Shown: piece after piece, positions 50,814 through 63,500 of the stretch
Position numbering within the stretch: position 1 is the first letter of the stretch
Layout of the letters: each line of letters begins with the position of its first letter
Assembly (NCBI RefSeq): GCF_026212465.1
Contig: NC_080058.1
Coordinates: forward strand, 22,940,109-23,004,108
Length of the DNA stretch: 64,000 nucleotides
Reading direction: 5' to 3'
Source: Amaranthus tricolor
Taxonomy: Eukaryota > Streptophyta > Magnoliopsida > Caryophyllales > Amaranthaceae
Position numbers and translations under genes: made by a program
Notes under the pieces: generated by a model
Database searches by the model: none
Told to the model about the DNA's origin: nothing
What the model saw: the letters and a program-made list of their open reading frames with translations, nothing else

Positions 50814-53800
50814 TCATTGATCATTGATCCTTGTTCGTTCTTCATGGTTCATTCTTCATTGATCATTGATCCTTGTTCATTTTTCATCGTTCATTCTTCA
50901 TTGATCATTGATACTTGTTCATTCTTCATCGTTCGTTCTTCATTGATCATTGATCCTTGTTCATTCTTCATTCATCATCGTTCATTCATTAGTGATCATT
51001 TCTCCTTATTCATTCTTCATCGTTCTTTCTTCATTGATCATTGATCCTTGTTCATTCTTCATCATTCATTCGTCATTGATCATTGATCCTTGTTCATTTT
51101 TCATCGTTCATTCTTCATTGATCATTGATCCTTGTTCATTTTTCATCGTTCATTCTTCATTTATCATTGATACTTGTTCACTCTTCATCGTTCATTCTTC
51201 ATTGATCATTGATCCTTGTTCATTCTTCATTCATCATCGTTCATTCATTAGTGATCATTTCTCCTTATTCATTCTTCATCGTTCTTTCTTCATTGATCAT
51301 TGATCCTTGTTCATTCTTCATCGTTCCTTCTTCAATGATCATTGATCCTTGTGCATTCTTCATCGTTCATTCTTCAATGATCATTGATCCTTGTTCATGC
51401 TTCATCGTTCATTCATCATTGATCATCGATCCTTGGTGATTCTTCATCGTTGATTCTTCAATGATCAATGATCCTTGTTCATTCTTCATCGTTCATTCTT
51501 CATTGAGAATTGATCCTTGTTCATTCTTCATCGTTCATTCTTCAATGGTAATTGATCCTTATTCATTCTTCATCGTTCATTCTTCAATGATCATTGATCC
51601 TTGTTCATTCTTCATCGTTCATTCTTCATTGAACATTCATCCTTGTTCATTCTTCATCGTTCATTCTTCAATGATGATTGATCCTTGTTCACTCTTCATC
51701 GTTCATTCTTCAATGATCATTCTTCATCGTTCATTCTTCATCGTTCATTCTTCATTGATCATTCATCCTTGTTCATTCTTCTTCATTCATTCCTCATTGA
51801 TCATTGATCCTTGTTCATTCTTTATCGTTCATTCTTCATTGATCATTGATTCTTGTTCTTTCTTCATCGTTCATTCTTCATTGATCTTTGATCCTTGTTC
51901 ATTCTTCATCGTTCATTCTTCATTGATCATTGATGCTCGTTCATTCTCACTCGTTGATTCTTCATTGATCATTCATCCTTGTTCATTCTTCATCGTTCAT
52001 TCTTCAATGATCATTGATCGTTGTTCATTCTTCATCGTTCATTCTTCAATGATCAATCATCCTTTTCCATTCTTCATCGTTCATTCTTCAATGATCATTG
52101 ATCCTTGTTCATGCTTCAACGTTCATTCTTCAAAGATCATTGATCCTTGTTCATTCTTCATCGTTCATTCTTCATTGATCATTGATCCTTGTTCATTTTT
52201 CATCGTTCATTCTTCATTGATCATTGATCCTTGTTCATTCTTCATCGTTCATTCTTCATCGATCATTGATCCTTGTTCATTCTTCATCCTTCATTCTTCA
52301 TTGATCATTGATCCTTGTTCATTTTTCATCGTTCATTCTTCATTGATCATTCATCCTTGTTCATTCTTCTTCATTCATTCCTCATTAATCATTGATCCTT
52401 GTTCGTTCTTCACCATTCATTCTTCAATGATCATTGATCCTTGTTCATTTTTCATCGTTCATTCTTTATTGATCATTGATCCTTGTTCATTCTTCATCGT
52501 TCATTCTTCAATGATCATTGATCCTTGTTCATTGTTCATCGTTCATTCTTCAATGATCATTAATCCTTGTTCATTCTTCATCGTTCATTCTTCATTGATC
52601 ATTGATCCTTGTTCATTCTTCATCATTCATTCGTCATTGATCATTGATCCTTGTTCATTTTTCATCGTTTATTCTTCATTGATCATTGATCCTTGTTCAT
52701 TCTTCATCGTTCATTCTTCAATGATCATTGATCGTTGTTCATTCTTCATCGTTCATTCTTCAATGATCAATCATCCTTTTCCATTCTTCATCGTTCATTC
52801 TTCAATGATCATTGATCCTTGTTCATGCTTCAACGTTCATTCTTCATTGATCATCGATCCTTGTTCCTTCTTCATCGTTGATTCTTCAATGATCAATGAT
52901 CCTTGTTCATTCTTCATCGTTCATTCTTCAATGATCATTGATCCTTGTTCATTCTTCATCGTTCATTCTTCAATGATCATTGATCCTTGTTCATTCTTCA
53001 TCGTTCATTTTTCATTGATCATTGATCCTTGTTCATTTTTCATCGTTCATTCTTCATTGATCATTGATCCTTGTTCATTTTTCATCGTTCATTCTTCATT
53101 GATCATTGATACTTGTTCATTCTTCATCGTTCATTCTTCATTGATCATTGATCCTTGTTCATTCTTCATTCATCATCGTTCATTCATTAGTGATCATTTC
53201 TCCTTATTCATTCTTCATCGTTCTTTCTTAATTGATCATTGATCCTTGTTCATTCTTCATCGTTCATTCTTCAATGATCATTGATCCTTGTGCATTCTTC
53301 ATCGTTCATTCTTCAATGATCATTGATCCTTGTTCATGCTTCATCGTTCATTCATCATTGATCATCGATCCTTGGTGATTCTTCATCGTTGATTCTTCAA
53401 TGATCAATGATCCTTGTTCATTCTTCATCGTTCATTCTTCATTGAGAATTGATCCTTGTTCATTCTTCATCGTTCATTCTTCAATGGTAATTGATCCTTA
53501 TTCATTCTTCATCGTTCATTCTTCAATGATCATTGATCCTTGTTCATTCTTCATCGTTCATTCTTCATTGAACATTCATCCTTGTTCATTCTTCATCGTT
53601 CATTCTTCAATGATGATTGATCCTTGTTCATTCTTCATCGTTCATTCTTCAATGATCATTCTTCATCGTTCATTCTTCATCGTTCATTCTTCATTGATCA
53701 TTCATCCTTGTTAATTCTTCTTCATTCATTCCTCATTGATCATTGATCCTTGTTCATTCTTTATCGTTCATTCTTCATTGATCATTGATTCTTGTTCTTT

Positions 53801-56800
53801 CTTCATCGTTCATTCTTCATTGATCTTTGATCCTTGTTCATTCTTCATCGTTCATTCTTCATTGATCATTGATGCTCGTTCATTCTCACTCGTTGATTCT
53901 TCATTGATCATTCATCCTTGTTCATTCTTCATCGTTCATTCTTCAATGATCATTGATCGTTGTTCATTCTTCATCGTTCATTCTTCAATGATCAATCATC
54001 CTTTTCCATTCTTCATCGTTCATTCTTCAATGATCATTGATCATTGTTCATGCTTCAACGTTCATTCTTCATTGATCATCGATCCTTGTTCCTTCTTCAT
54101 CGTTTATTCTTCAATGATCAATGATCCTTGTTCATTCTTCATCGTTCATTCTTCAATGATCATTGATCCTTGTTCATTCTTCATCGTTCATTCTTCAATG
54201 ATCATTGATCCTAGTTCATTCTTCATCGTTCATTTTTCATTGATCATTGATCCTTGTTCATTCTTCATCGTTCATTCTTCATTGATCATTGATCCTTGTT
54301 CATTCTTCATCGTTCTTTTTTCATTGATCATTGATCCTTATTCATTCTTCATCGTTCATTCTTCATTGATCATTGATACTTGTTCATTCTTTATCGTTCA
54401 TTCTTCATTAATCATTGATCCTTGTTCATTCTTCATCGTTCATTCTTCTTTGATCATTCATCCTTGTTCATTCTTCATCGTTTATTCTTCATTGATCATT
54501 GATCCTTGTTCATTCTTCATCGTTCATTCTTCAAAGATCATTGATCCTTGTTCATTCTTCATCGTTCATTCTTCATTGATCATTGATCCTTGTTCATTCT
54601 TCATCGTTAATTCTTCATTCATCATTGATCTTTGTTCATTTTTCATCGTTCATTCTTCATTGATCATTGATCCTTGTTCATTCTTCATCGTTCATTCTTC
54701 ATTGATCATTGATCCTTGTTCATTCTTCATCCTTCATTCTTCATTGATCATTGATCCTTGTTCATTTTTCATCGTTTATTCTTCATTGATCATTCATCCT
54801 TGTTCATTCTTCTTCATTCATTCCTCATTAATCATTGATCCTTGTTCGTTCTTCACCATTCATTCTTCAATGATCATTGATCCTTGTTCATTTTTCATCG
54901 TTCATTCTTCATTGATTATTGATCCTTATTCATTCTTCATCGTTCATTCTTCAATGATCATTGATCCTTGTTCATTCTTCATCGTTCATTCTTCAATGAT
55001 CATTAATCATTGTTCATTCTTCATCGTTCATTCTTCATTGATCATTGATCCTTGTTCATTCTTCATCATTCATTCGTCATTGATCATTGATCCTTGTTCA
55101 TTTTTCATCGTTTATTCTTCATTGATCATTGATCCTTGTTCATTCTTCATCGTTCATTCCTCATTGATCATTGATCCTTGTTCGTTCTTCATGGTTCATT
55201 CTTCATTGATCATTGATCCTTGTTCATTCTTCATCGTTCATTCTTCAATGATCATAGATCCTTGTTCATTCTTCATCGTTCATTCTTCGTTGAACATTCA
55301 TCCTTGTTCATTCTTCATCGTTCATTCTTCTTTGATCATTCATCCTTGTTCAATCTTCATCGTTCATTCTTCATTGATCATTGATCCTTTTTCATCGTTC
55401 ATTCTTTATTGGTCATTCATCCTTGTTCATTCTTCATCGTTCATTCCTCATTGATCATTGATCCTTGTTCGTTCTTCATCGTTCATTCTTCAATGATCAT
55501 TGATCCTTGTTCATTTTTCATCGTTCATTCTTCATTGATCATTGATCCTTGTTCATTCTTCATCGTTCATTCTTAATTGATCATTGATCCTAGGTCATTC
55601 TTCATCGTTCATTCGTCATTGATCATTGATCCTTGTTCATTTTTCATCGTTCATTCCTCATTGATCATTGATCCTTGATCGTTATTCATCGTTCATTCTT
55701 CAAAGATCATTGATCCTTGTTCATTCTTCATGGTTCATTCTTCATTGATCATTGATCCTTGTTCATGCTTCTTCGTTCATTCTTCATCGATGATCGAACC
55801 TTGTTCATTCTTCATCGTTCATTCTTCAATGATCAATGATCCTTGTTCATTCTTCATCGTTCATTCTTCATTGACCATTGATCCTTGTTCATTCTTAATC
55901 GTTCATTCATTATTGATCATTTATCCTTGTTCATTCTTCATCGTTCATTCTTTATTGACCATTGATCCTTGTTCATTCTTCATCGTTCATTCTTCATTGA
56001 TCATTAATCCTTGTTCATTCTTCATCGTTCATTCTTTATTGATCATTGATCCTTGTTCATTCTTCATCGTTCATTCTTCAATGATCTTTGATCCTTGTTC
56101 ATTCTTTATCGTTCATTCTTCATTGATCATTGATCCTTGTTCATTCTTACTCGTTCATTCTTCATTGATCATTCATCCTTGTTCATTCTTCATCGTTCAT
56201 TCTTCAATGATCATTGATCCTTGTGCATTCTTCATCGTTCATTCTTCAATGATCAATCATCCTTTTACGTTCTTCATCGTTCATTCTTCAATGATCATTG
56301 ATCCTTGTTCATGCTTCATCGTTCATTCATCATTGATCATCGATCCTTGGTGATTCTTCATCGTTGATTCTTCAATGATCAATGATCCTTGTTCATTTTT
56401 CATCGTTCATTCTTCATTGAGAATTGATCCTTGTTCATTCTTCATCGTTCATTCTTCAATGATAATTGATCCTTATTCATTCTTCATCGTTCATTCTTCA
56501 ATGATCATTGATCCTTGTTCATTCTTCATCGTTCATTCTTCATTGAACATTCATCCTTGTTCATTCTTCATCGTTCATTCTTCAATCATGATTGATCCTT
56601 GTTCATTCTTCATCGTTCATTCTTCAATGATCATTCTTCATCGTTCATTCTTCATTGTTCATTCTTCATTGATCATTCATCCTTGTTCATTCTTCTTCAT
56701 TCATTCCTCATTAATCATTGATCCTTGTTCAATCTTTATCGTTCATTCTTCATTGATCATTGATTCTTGTTCTTTCTTCATCGTTCATTCTTCATTGATC

Positions 56801-57547
56801 TTTGATCCTTGTTCATTCTTCATCGTTCATTCTTCATTGATCATTGATGCTTGTTCATTCTCACTCGTTGATTCTTCATTGATCATTCATCCTTGTTCAT
56901 TCTTCATCGTTCATTCTTCATTGATCATTGATCGTTGTTCATTCTTCATCGTTCATTCTTCAATGATCAATCACCCTTTTCCATTCTTCATCGTTCATTC
57001 TCCAATGATCATTGATCCTTGTTCATGCTTCAACGTTCATTCTTCATTGATCATCGATCCTTGTTCCTTCTTCATCGTTGATTCTTCAATGATCAATGAT
57101 CCTTGTTCATTCTTCATCGTTCATTCTTCAATGATCATTGATCCTTGTTCATTCTTCATCGTTCATTCTTCAATGATCATTGATCCTTGTTCATTCTTCA
57201 TCGTTCATTTTTCATTGATCATTGATCCTTGTTCATTCTTCATCGTTCATTCTTCATTGATCATTGATCCTTGTTCATTCTTTATCGTTCATTCTTCATT
57301 AATCATTGATCCTTGTTCATTCTTCATCGTTCATTCTTCTTTGATCATTCATCCTTGTTCATTCTTCATCGTTTATTCTTCATTGATCATTGATCCTTGT
57401 TCATTATTCATCGTTCATTCTTCAAAGATCATTGATCCTTGTTCATTCTTCATCGTTCATTCTTCATTGATCATTGATCCTTGTTCATTTTTCATCGTTC
57501 ATTCTTCATTGATCATTGATCCTTGTTCATTCTTCATCGTTCATTCT
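50814..57547 (+). repeat. 6,734-bp HOR, copy 1
   Basis: It is defined by the same features recurring exactly 6,734 bp downstream: landmarks 51461, 53400 and 56375 against 58195, 60134 and 63109, and all indels inside. It contains blocks of 1,939 bp and 2,975 bp plus the first part of a 1,820-bp block. The left edge is set by the first mismatch I see going upstream (50813 C against 57547 T). It includes a 7-bp deletion near 55389 (CCTTTTTCATCG). Confidence 0.9.
50843..51303 (+). repeat. 259-bp tandem duplication inside the 6,734-bp HOR
   Basis: The segment with the extra ATCATCG word and CTCCTTA text occurs twice in a row at an offset of 259 bp (six monomers plus one word), near 50967 and 51226. 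The copies differ at a few bases, for example TTCATTTATCATTG and GTTCACTCTTC in the second. The same pair recurs at about 57577-58037 in the second 6,734-bp copy, so the small duplication came first. Confidence 0.82.
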
Positions 57548-60500
57548 TCATTGATCATTGATCCTTGTTCGTTCTTCATGGTTCATTCTTCATTGATCAT
57601 TGATCCTTGTTCATTTTTCATCGTTCATTCTTCATTGATCATTGATACTTGTTCATTCTTCATCGTTCGTTCTTCATTGATCATTGATCCTTGTTCATTC
57701 TTCATTCATCATCGTTCATTCATTAGTGATCATTTCTCCTTATTCATTCTTCATCGTTCTTTCTTCATTGATCATTGATCCTTGTTCATTCTTCATCATT
57801 CATTCGTCATTGATCATTGATCCTTGTTCATTTTTCATCGTTCATTCTTCATTGATCATTGATCCTTGTTCATTTTTCATCGTTCATTCTTCATTTATCA
57901 TTGATACTTGTTCACTCTTCATCGTTCATTCTTCATTGATCATTGATCCTTGTTCATTCTTCATTCATCATCGTTCATTCATTAGTGATCATTTCTCCTT
58001 ATTCATTCTTCATCGTTCTTTCTTCATTGATCATTGATCCTTGTTCATTCTTCATCGTTCCTTCTTCAATGATCATTGATCCTTGTGCATTCTTCATCGT
58101 TCATTCTTCAATGATCATTGATCCTTGTTCATGCTTCATCGTTCATTCATCATTGATCATCGATCCTTGGTGATTCTTCATCGTTGATTCTTCAATGATC
58201 AATGATCCTTGTTCATTCTTCATCGTTCATTCTTCATTGAGAATTGATCCTTGTTCATTCTTCATCGTTCATTCTTCAATGGTAATTGATCCTTATTCAT
58301 TCTTCATCGTTCATTCTTCAATGATCATTGATCCTTGTTCATTCTTCATCGTTCATTCTTCATTGAACATTCATCCTTGTTCATTCTTCATCGTTCATTC
58401 TTCAATGATGATTGATCCTTGTTCACTCTTCATCGTTCATTCTTCAATGATCATTCTTCATCGTTCATTCTTCATCGTTCATTCTTCATTGATCATTCAT
58501 CCTTGTTCATTCTTCTTCATTCATTCCTCATTGATCATTGATCCTTGTTCATTCTTTATCGTTCATTCTTCATTGATCATTGATTCTTGTTCTTTCTTCA
58601 TCGTTCATTCTTCATTGATCTTTGATCCTTGTTCATTCTTCATCGTTCATTCTTCATTGATCATTGATGCTCGTTCATTCTCACTCGTTGATTCTTCATT
58701 GATCATTCATCCTTGTTCATTGTTCATCGTTCATTCTTCAATGATCATTGATCGTTGTTCATTCTTCATCGTTCATTCTTCAATGATCAATCATCCTTTT
58801 CCATTCTTCATCGTTCATTCTTCAATGATCATTGATCCTTGTTCATGCTTCAACGTTCATTCTTCAAAGATCATTGATCCTTGTTCATTCTTCATCGTTC
58901 ATTCTTCATTGATCATTGATCCTTGTTCATTTTTCATCGTTCATTCTTCATTGATCATTGATCCTTGTTCATTCTTCATCGTTCATTCTTCATCGATCAT
59001 TGATCCTTGTTCATTCTTCATCCTTCATTCTTCATTGATCATTGATCCTTGTTCATTTTTCATCGTTCATTCTTCATTGATCATTCATCCTTGTTCATTC
59101 TTCTTCATTCATTCCTCATTAATCATTGATCCTTGTTCGTTCTTCACCATTCATTCTTCAATGATCATTGATCCTTGTTCATTTTTCATCGTTCATTCTT
59201 TATTGATCATTGATCCTTGTTCATTCTTCATCGTTCATTCTTCAATGATCATTGATCCTTGTTCATTGTTCATCGTTCATTCTTCAATGATCATTAATCC
59301 TTGTTCATTCTTCATCGTTCATTCTTCATTGATCATTGATCCTTGTTCATTCTTCATCATTCATTCGTCATTGATCATTGATCCTTGTTCATTTTTCATC
59401 GTTTATTCTTCATTGATCATTGATCCTTGTTCATTCTTCATCGTTCATTCTTCAATGATCATTGATCGTTGTTCATTCTTCATCGTTCATTCTTCAATGA
59501 TCAATCATCCTTTTCCATTCTTCATCGTTCATTCTTCAATGATCATTGATCCTTGTTCATGCTTCAACGTTCATTCTTCATTGATCATCGATCCTTGTTC
59601 CTTCTTCATCGTTGATTCTTCAATGATCAATGATCCTTGTTCATTCTTCATCGTTCATTCTTCAATGATCATTGATCCTTGTTCATTCTTCATCGTTCAT
59701 TCTTCAATGATCATTGATCCTTGTTCATTCTTCATCGTTCATTTTTCATTGATCATTGATCCTTGTTCATTTTTCATCGTTCATTCTTCATTGATCATTG
59801 ATCCTTGTTCATTTTTCATCGTTCATTCTTCATTGATCATTGATACTTGTTCATTCTTCATCGTTCATTCTTCATTGATCATTGATCCTTGTTCATTCTT
59901 CATTCATCATCGTTCATTCATTAGTGATCATTTCTCCTTATTCATTCTTCATCGTTCTTTCTTAATTGATCATTGATCCTTGTTCATTCTTCATCGTTCA
60001 TTCTTCAATGATCATTGATCCTTGTGCATTCTTCATCGTTCATTCTTCAATGATCATTGATCCTTGTTCATGCTTCATCGTTCATTCATCATTGATCATC
60101 GATCCTTGGTGATTCTTCATCGTTGATTCTTCAATGATCAATGATCCTTGTTCATTCTTCATCGTTCATTCTTCATTGAGAATTGATCCTTGTTCATTCT
60201 TCATCGTTCATTCTTCAATGGTAATTGATCCTTATTCATTCTTCATCGTTCATTCTTCAATGATCATTGATCCTTGTTCATTCTTCATCGTTCATTCTTC
60301 ATTGAACATTCATCCTTGTTCATTCTTCATCGTTCATTCTTCAATGATGATTGATCCTTGTTCATTCTTCATCGTTCATTCTTCAATGATCATTCTTCAT
60401 CGTTCATTCTTCATCGTTCATTCTTCATTGATCATTCATCCTTGTTAATTCTTCTTCATTCATTCCTCATTGATCATTGATCCTTGTTCATTCTTTATCG

Positions 60501-63500
60501 TTCATTCTTCATTGATCATTGATTCTTGTTCTTTCTTCATCGTTCATTCTTCATTGATCTTTGATCCTTGTTCATTCTTCATCGTTCATTCTTCATTGAT
60601 CATTGATGCTCGTTCATTCTCACTCGTTGATTCTTCATTGATCATTCATCCTTGTTCATTCTTCATCGTTCATTCTTCAATGATCATTGATCGTTGTTCA
60701 TTCTTCATCGTTCATTCTTCAATGATCAATCATCCTTTTCCATTCTTCATCGTTCATTCTTCAATGATCATTGATCATTGTTCATGCTTCAACGTTCATT
60801 CTTCATTGATCATCGATCCTTGTTCCTTCTTCATCGTTTATTCTTCAATGATCAATGATCCTTGTTCATTCTTCATCGTTCATTCTTCAATGATCATTGA
60901 TCCTTGTTCATTCTTCATCGTTCATTCTTCAATGATCATTGATCCTAGTTCATTCTTCATCGTTCATTTTTCATTGATCATTGATCCTTGTTCATTCTTC
61001 ATCGTTCATTCTTCATTGATCATTGATCCTTGTTCATTCTTCATCGTTCTTTTTTCATTGATCATTGATCCTTATTCATTCTTCATCGTTCATTCTTCAT
61101 TGATCATTGATACTTGTTCATTCTTTATCGTTCATTCTTCATTAATCATTGATCCTTGTTCATTCTTCATCGTTCATTCTTCTTTGATCATTCATCCTTG
61201 TTCATTCTTCATCGTTTATTCTTCATTGATCATTGATCCTTGTTCATTCTTCATCGTTCATTCTTCAAAGATCATTGATCCTTGTTCATTCTTCATCGTT
61301 CATTCTTCATTGATCATTGATCCTTGTTCATTCTTCATCGTTAATTCTTCATTCATCATTGATCTTTGTTCATTTTTCATCGTTCATTCTTCATTGATCA
61401 TTGATCCTTGTTCATTCTTCATCGTTCATTCTTCATTGATCATTGATCCTTGTTCATTCTTCATCCTTCATTCTTCATTGATCATTGATCCTTGTTCATT
61501 TTTCATCGTTTATTCTTCATTGATCATTCATCCTTGTTCATTCTTCTTCATTCATTCCTCATTAATCATTGATCCTTGTTCGTTCTTCACCATTCATTCT
61601 TCAATGATCATTGATCCTTGTTCATTTTTCATCGTTCATTCTTCATTGATTATTGATCCTTATTCATTCTTCATCGTTCATTCTTCAATGATCATTGATC
61701 CTTGTTCATTCTTCATCGTTCATTCTTCAATGATCATTAATCATTGTTCATTCTTCATCGTTCATTCTTCATTGATCATTGATCCTTGTTCATTCTTCAT
61801 CATTCATTCGTCATTGATCATTGATCCTTGTTCATTTTTCATCGTTTATTCTTCATTGATCATTGATCCTTGTTCATTCTTCATCGTTCATTCCTCATTG
61901 ATCATTGATCCTTGTTCGTTCTTCATGGTTCATTCTTCATTGATCATTGATCCTTGTTCATTCTTCATCGTTCATTCTTCAATGATCATAGATCCTTGTT
62001 CATTCTTCATCGTTCATTCTTCGTTGAACATTCATCCTTGTTCATTCTTCATCGTTCATTCTTCTTTGATCATTCATCCTTGTTCAATCTTCATCGTTCA
62101 TTCTTCATTGATCATTGATCCTTTTTCATCGTTCATTCTTTATTGGTCATTCATCCTTGTTCATTCTTCATCGTTCATTCCTCATTGATCATTGATCCTT
62201 GTTCGTTCTTCATCGTTCATTCTTCAATGATCATTGATCCTTGTTCATTTTTCATCGTTCATTCTTCATTGATCATTGATCCTTGTTCATTCTTCATCGT
62301 TCATTCTTAATTGATCATTGATCCTAGGTCATTCTTCATCGTTCATTCGTCATTGATCATTGATCCTTGTTCATTTTTCATCGTTCATTCCTCATTGATC
62401 ATTGATCCTTGATCGTTATTCATCGTTCATTCTTCAAAGATCATTGATCCTTGTTCATTCTTCATGGTTCATTCTTCATTGATCATTGATCCTTGTTCAT
62501 GCTTCTTCGTTCATTCTTCATCGATGATCGAACCTTGTTCATTCTTCATCGTTCATTCTTCAATGATCAATGATCCTTGTTCATTCTTCATCGTTCATTC
62601 TTCATTGACCATTGATCCTTGTTCATTCTTAATCGTTCATTCATTATTGATCATTTATCCTTGTTCATTCTTCATCGTTCATTCTTTATTGACCATTGAT
62701 CCTTGTTCATTCTTCATCGTTCATTCTTCATTGATCATTAATCCTTGTTCATTCTTCATCGTTCATTCTTTATTGATCATTGATCCTTGTTCATTCTTCA
62801 TCGTTCATTCTTCAATGATCTTTGATCCTTGTTCATTCTTTATCGTTCATTCTTCATTGATCATTGATCCTTGTTCATTCTTACTCGTTCATTCTTCATT
62901 GATCATTCATCCTTGTTCGTTCTTCATCGTTCATTCTTCAATGATCATTGATCCTTGTGCATTCTTCATCGTTCATTCTTCAATGATCAATCATCCTTTT
63001 ACGTTCTTCATCGTTCATTCTTCAATGATCATTGATCCTTGTTCATGCTTCATCGTTCATTCATCATTGATCATCGATCCTTGGTGATTCTTCATCGTTG
63101 ATTCTTCAATGATCAATGATCCTTGTTCATTTTTCATCGTTCATTCTTCATTGAGAATTGATCCTTGTTCATTCTTCATCGTTCATTCTTCAATGATAAT
63201 TGATCCTTATTCATTCTTCATCGTTCATTCTTCAATGATCATTGATCCTTGTTCATTCTTCATCGTTCATTCTTCATTGAACATTCATCCTTGTTCATTC
63301 TTCATCGTTCATTCTTCAATCATGATTGATCCTTGTTCATTCTTCATCGTTCATTCTTCAATGATCATTCTTCATCGTTCATTCTTCATTGTTCATTCTT
63401 CATTGATCATTCATCCTTGTTCATTCTTCTTCATTCATTCCTCATTAATCATTGATCCTTGTTCAATCTTTATCGTTCATTCTTCATTGATCATTGATTC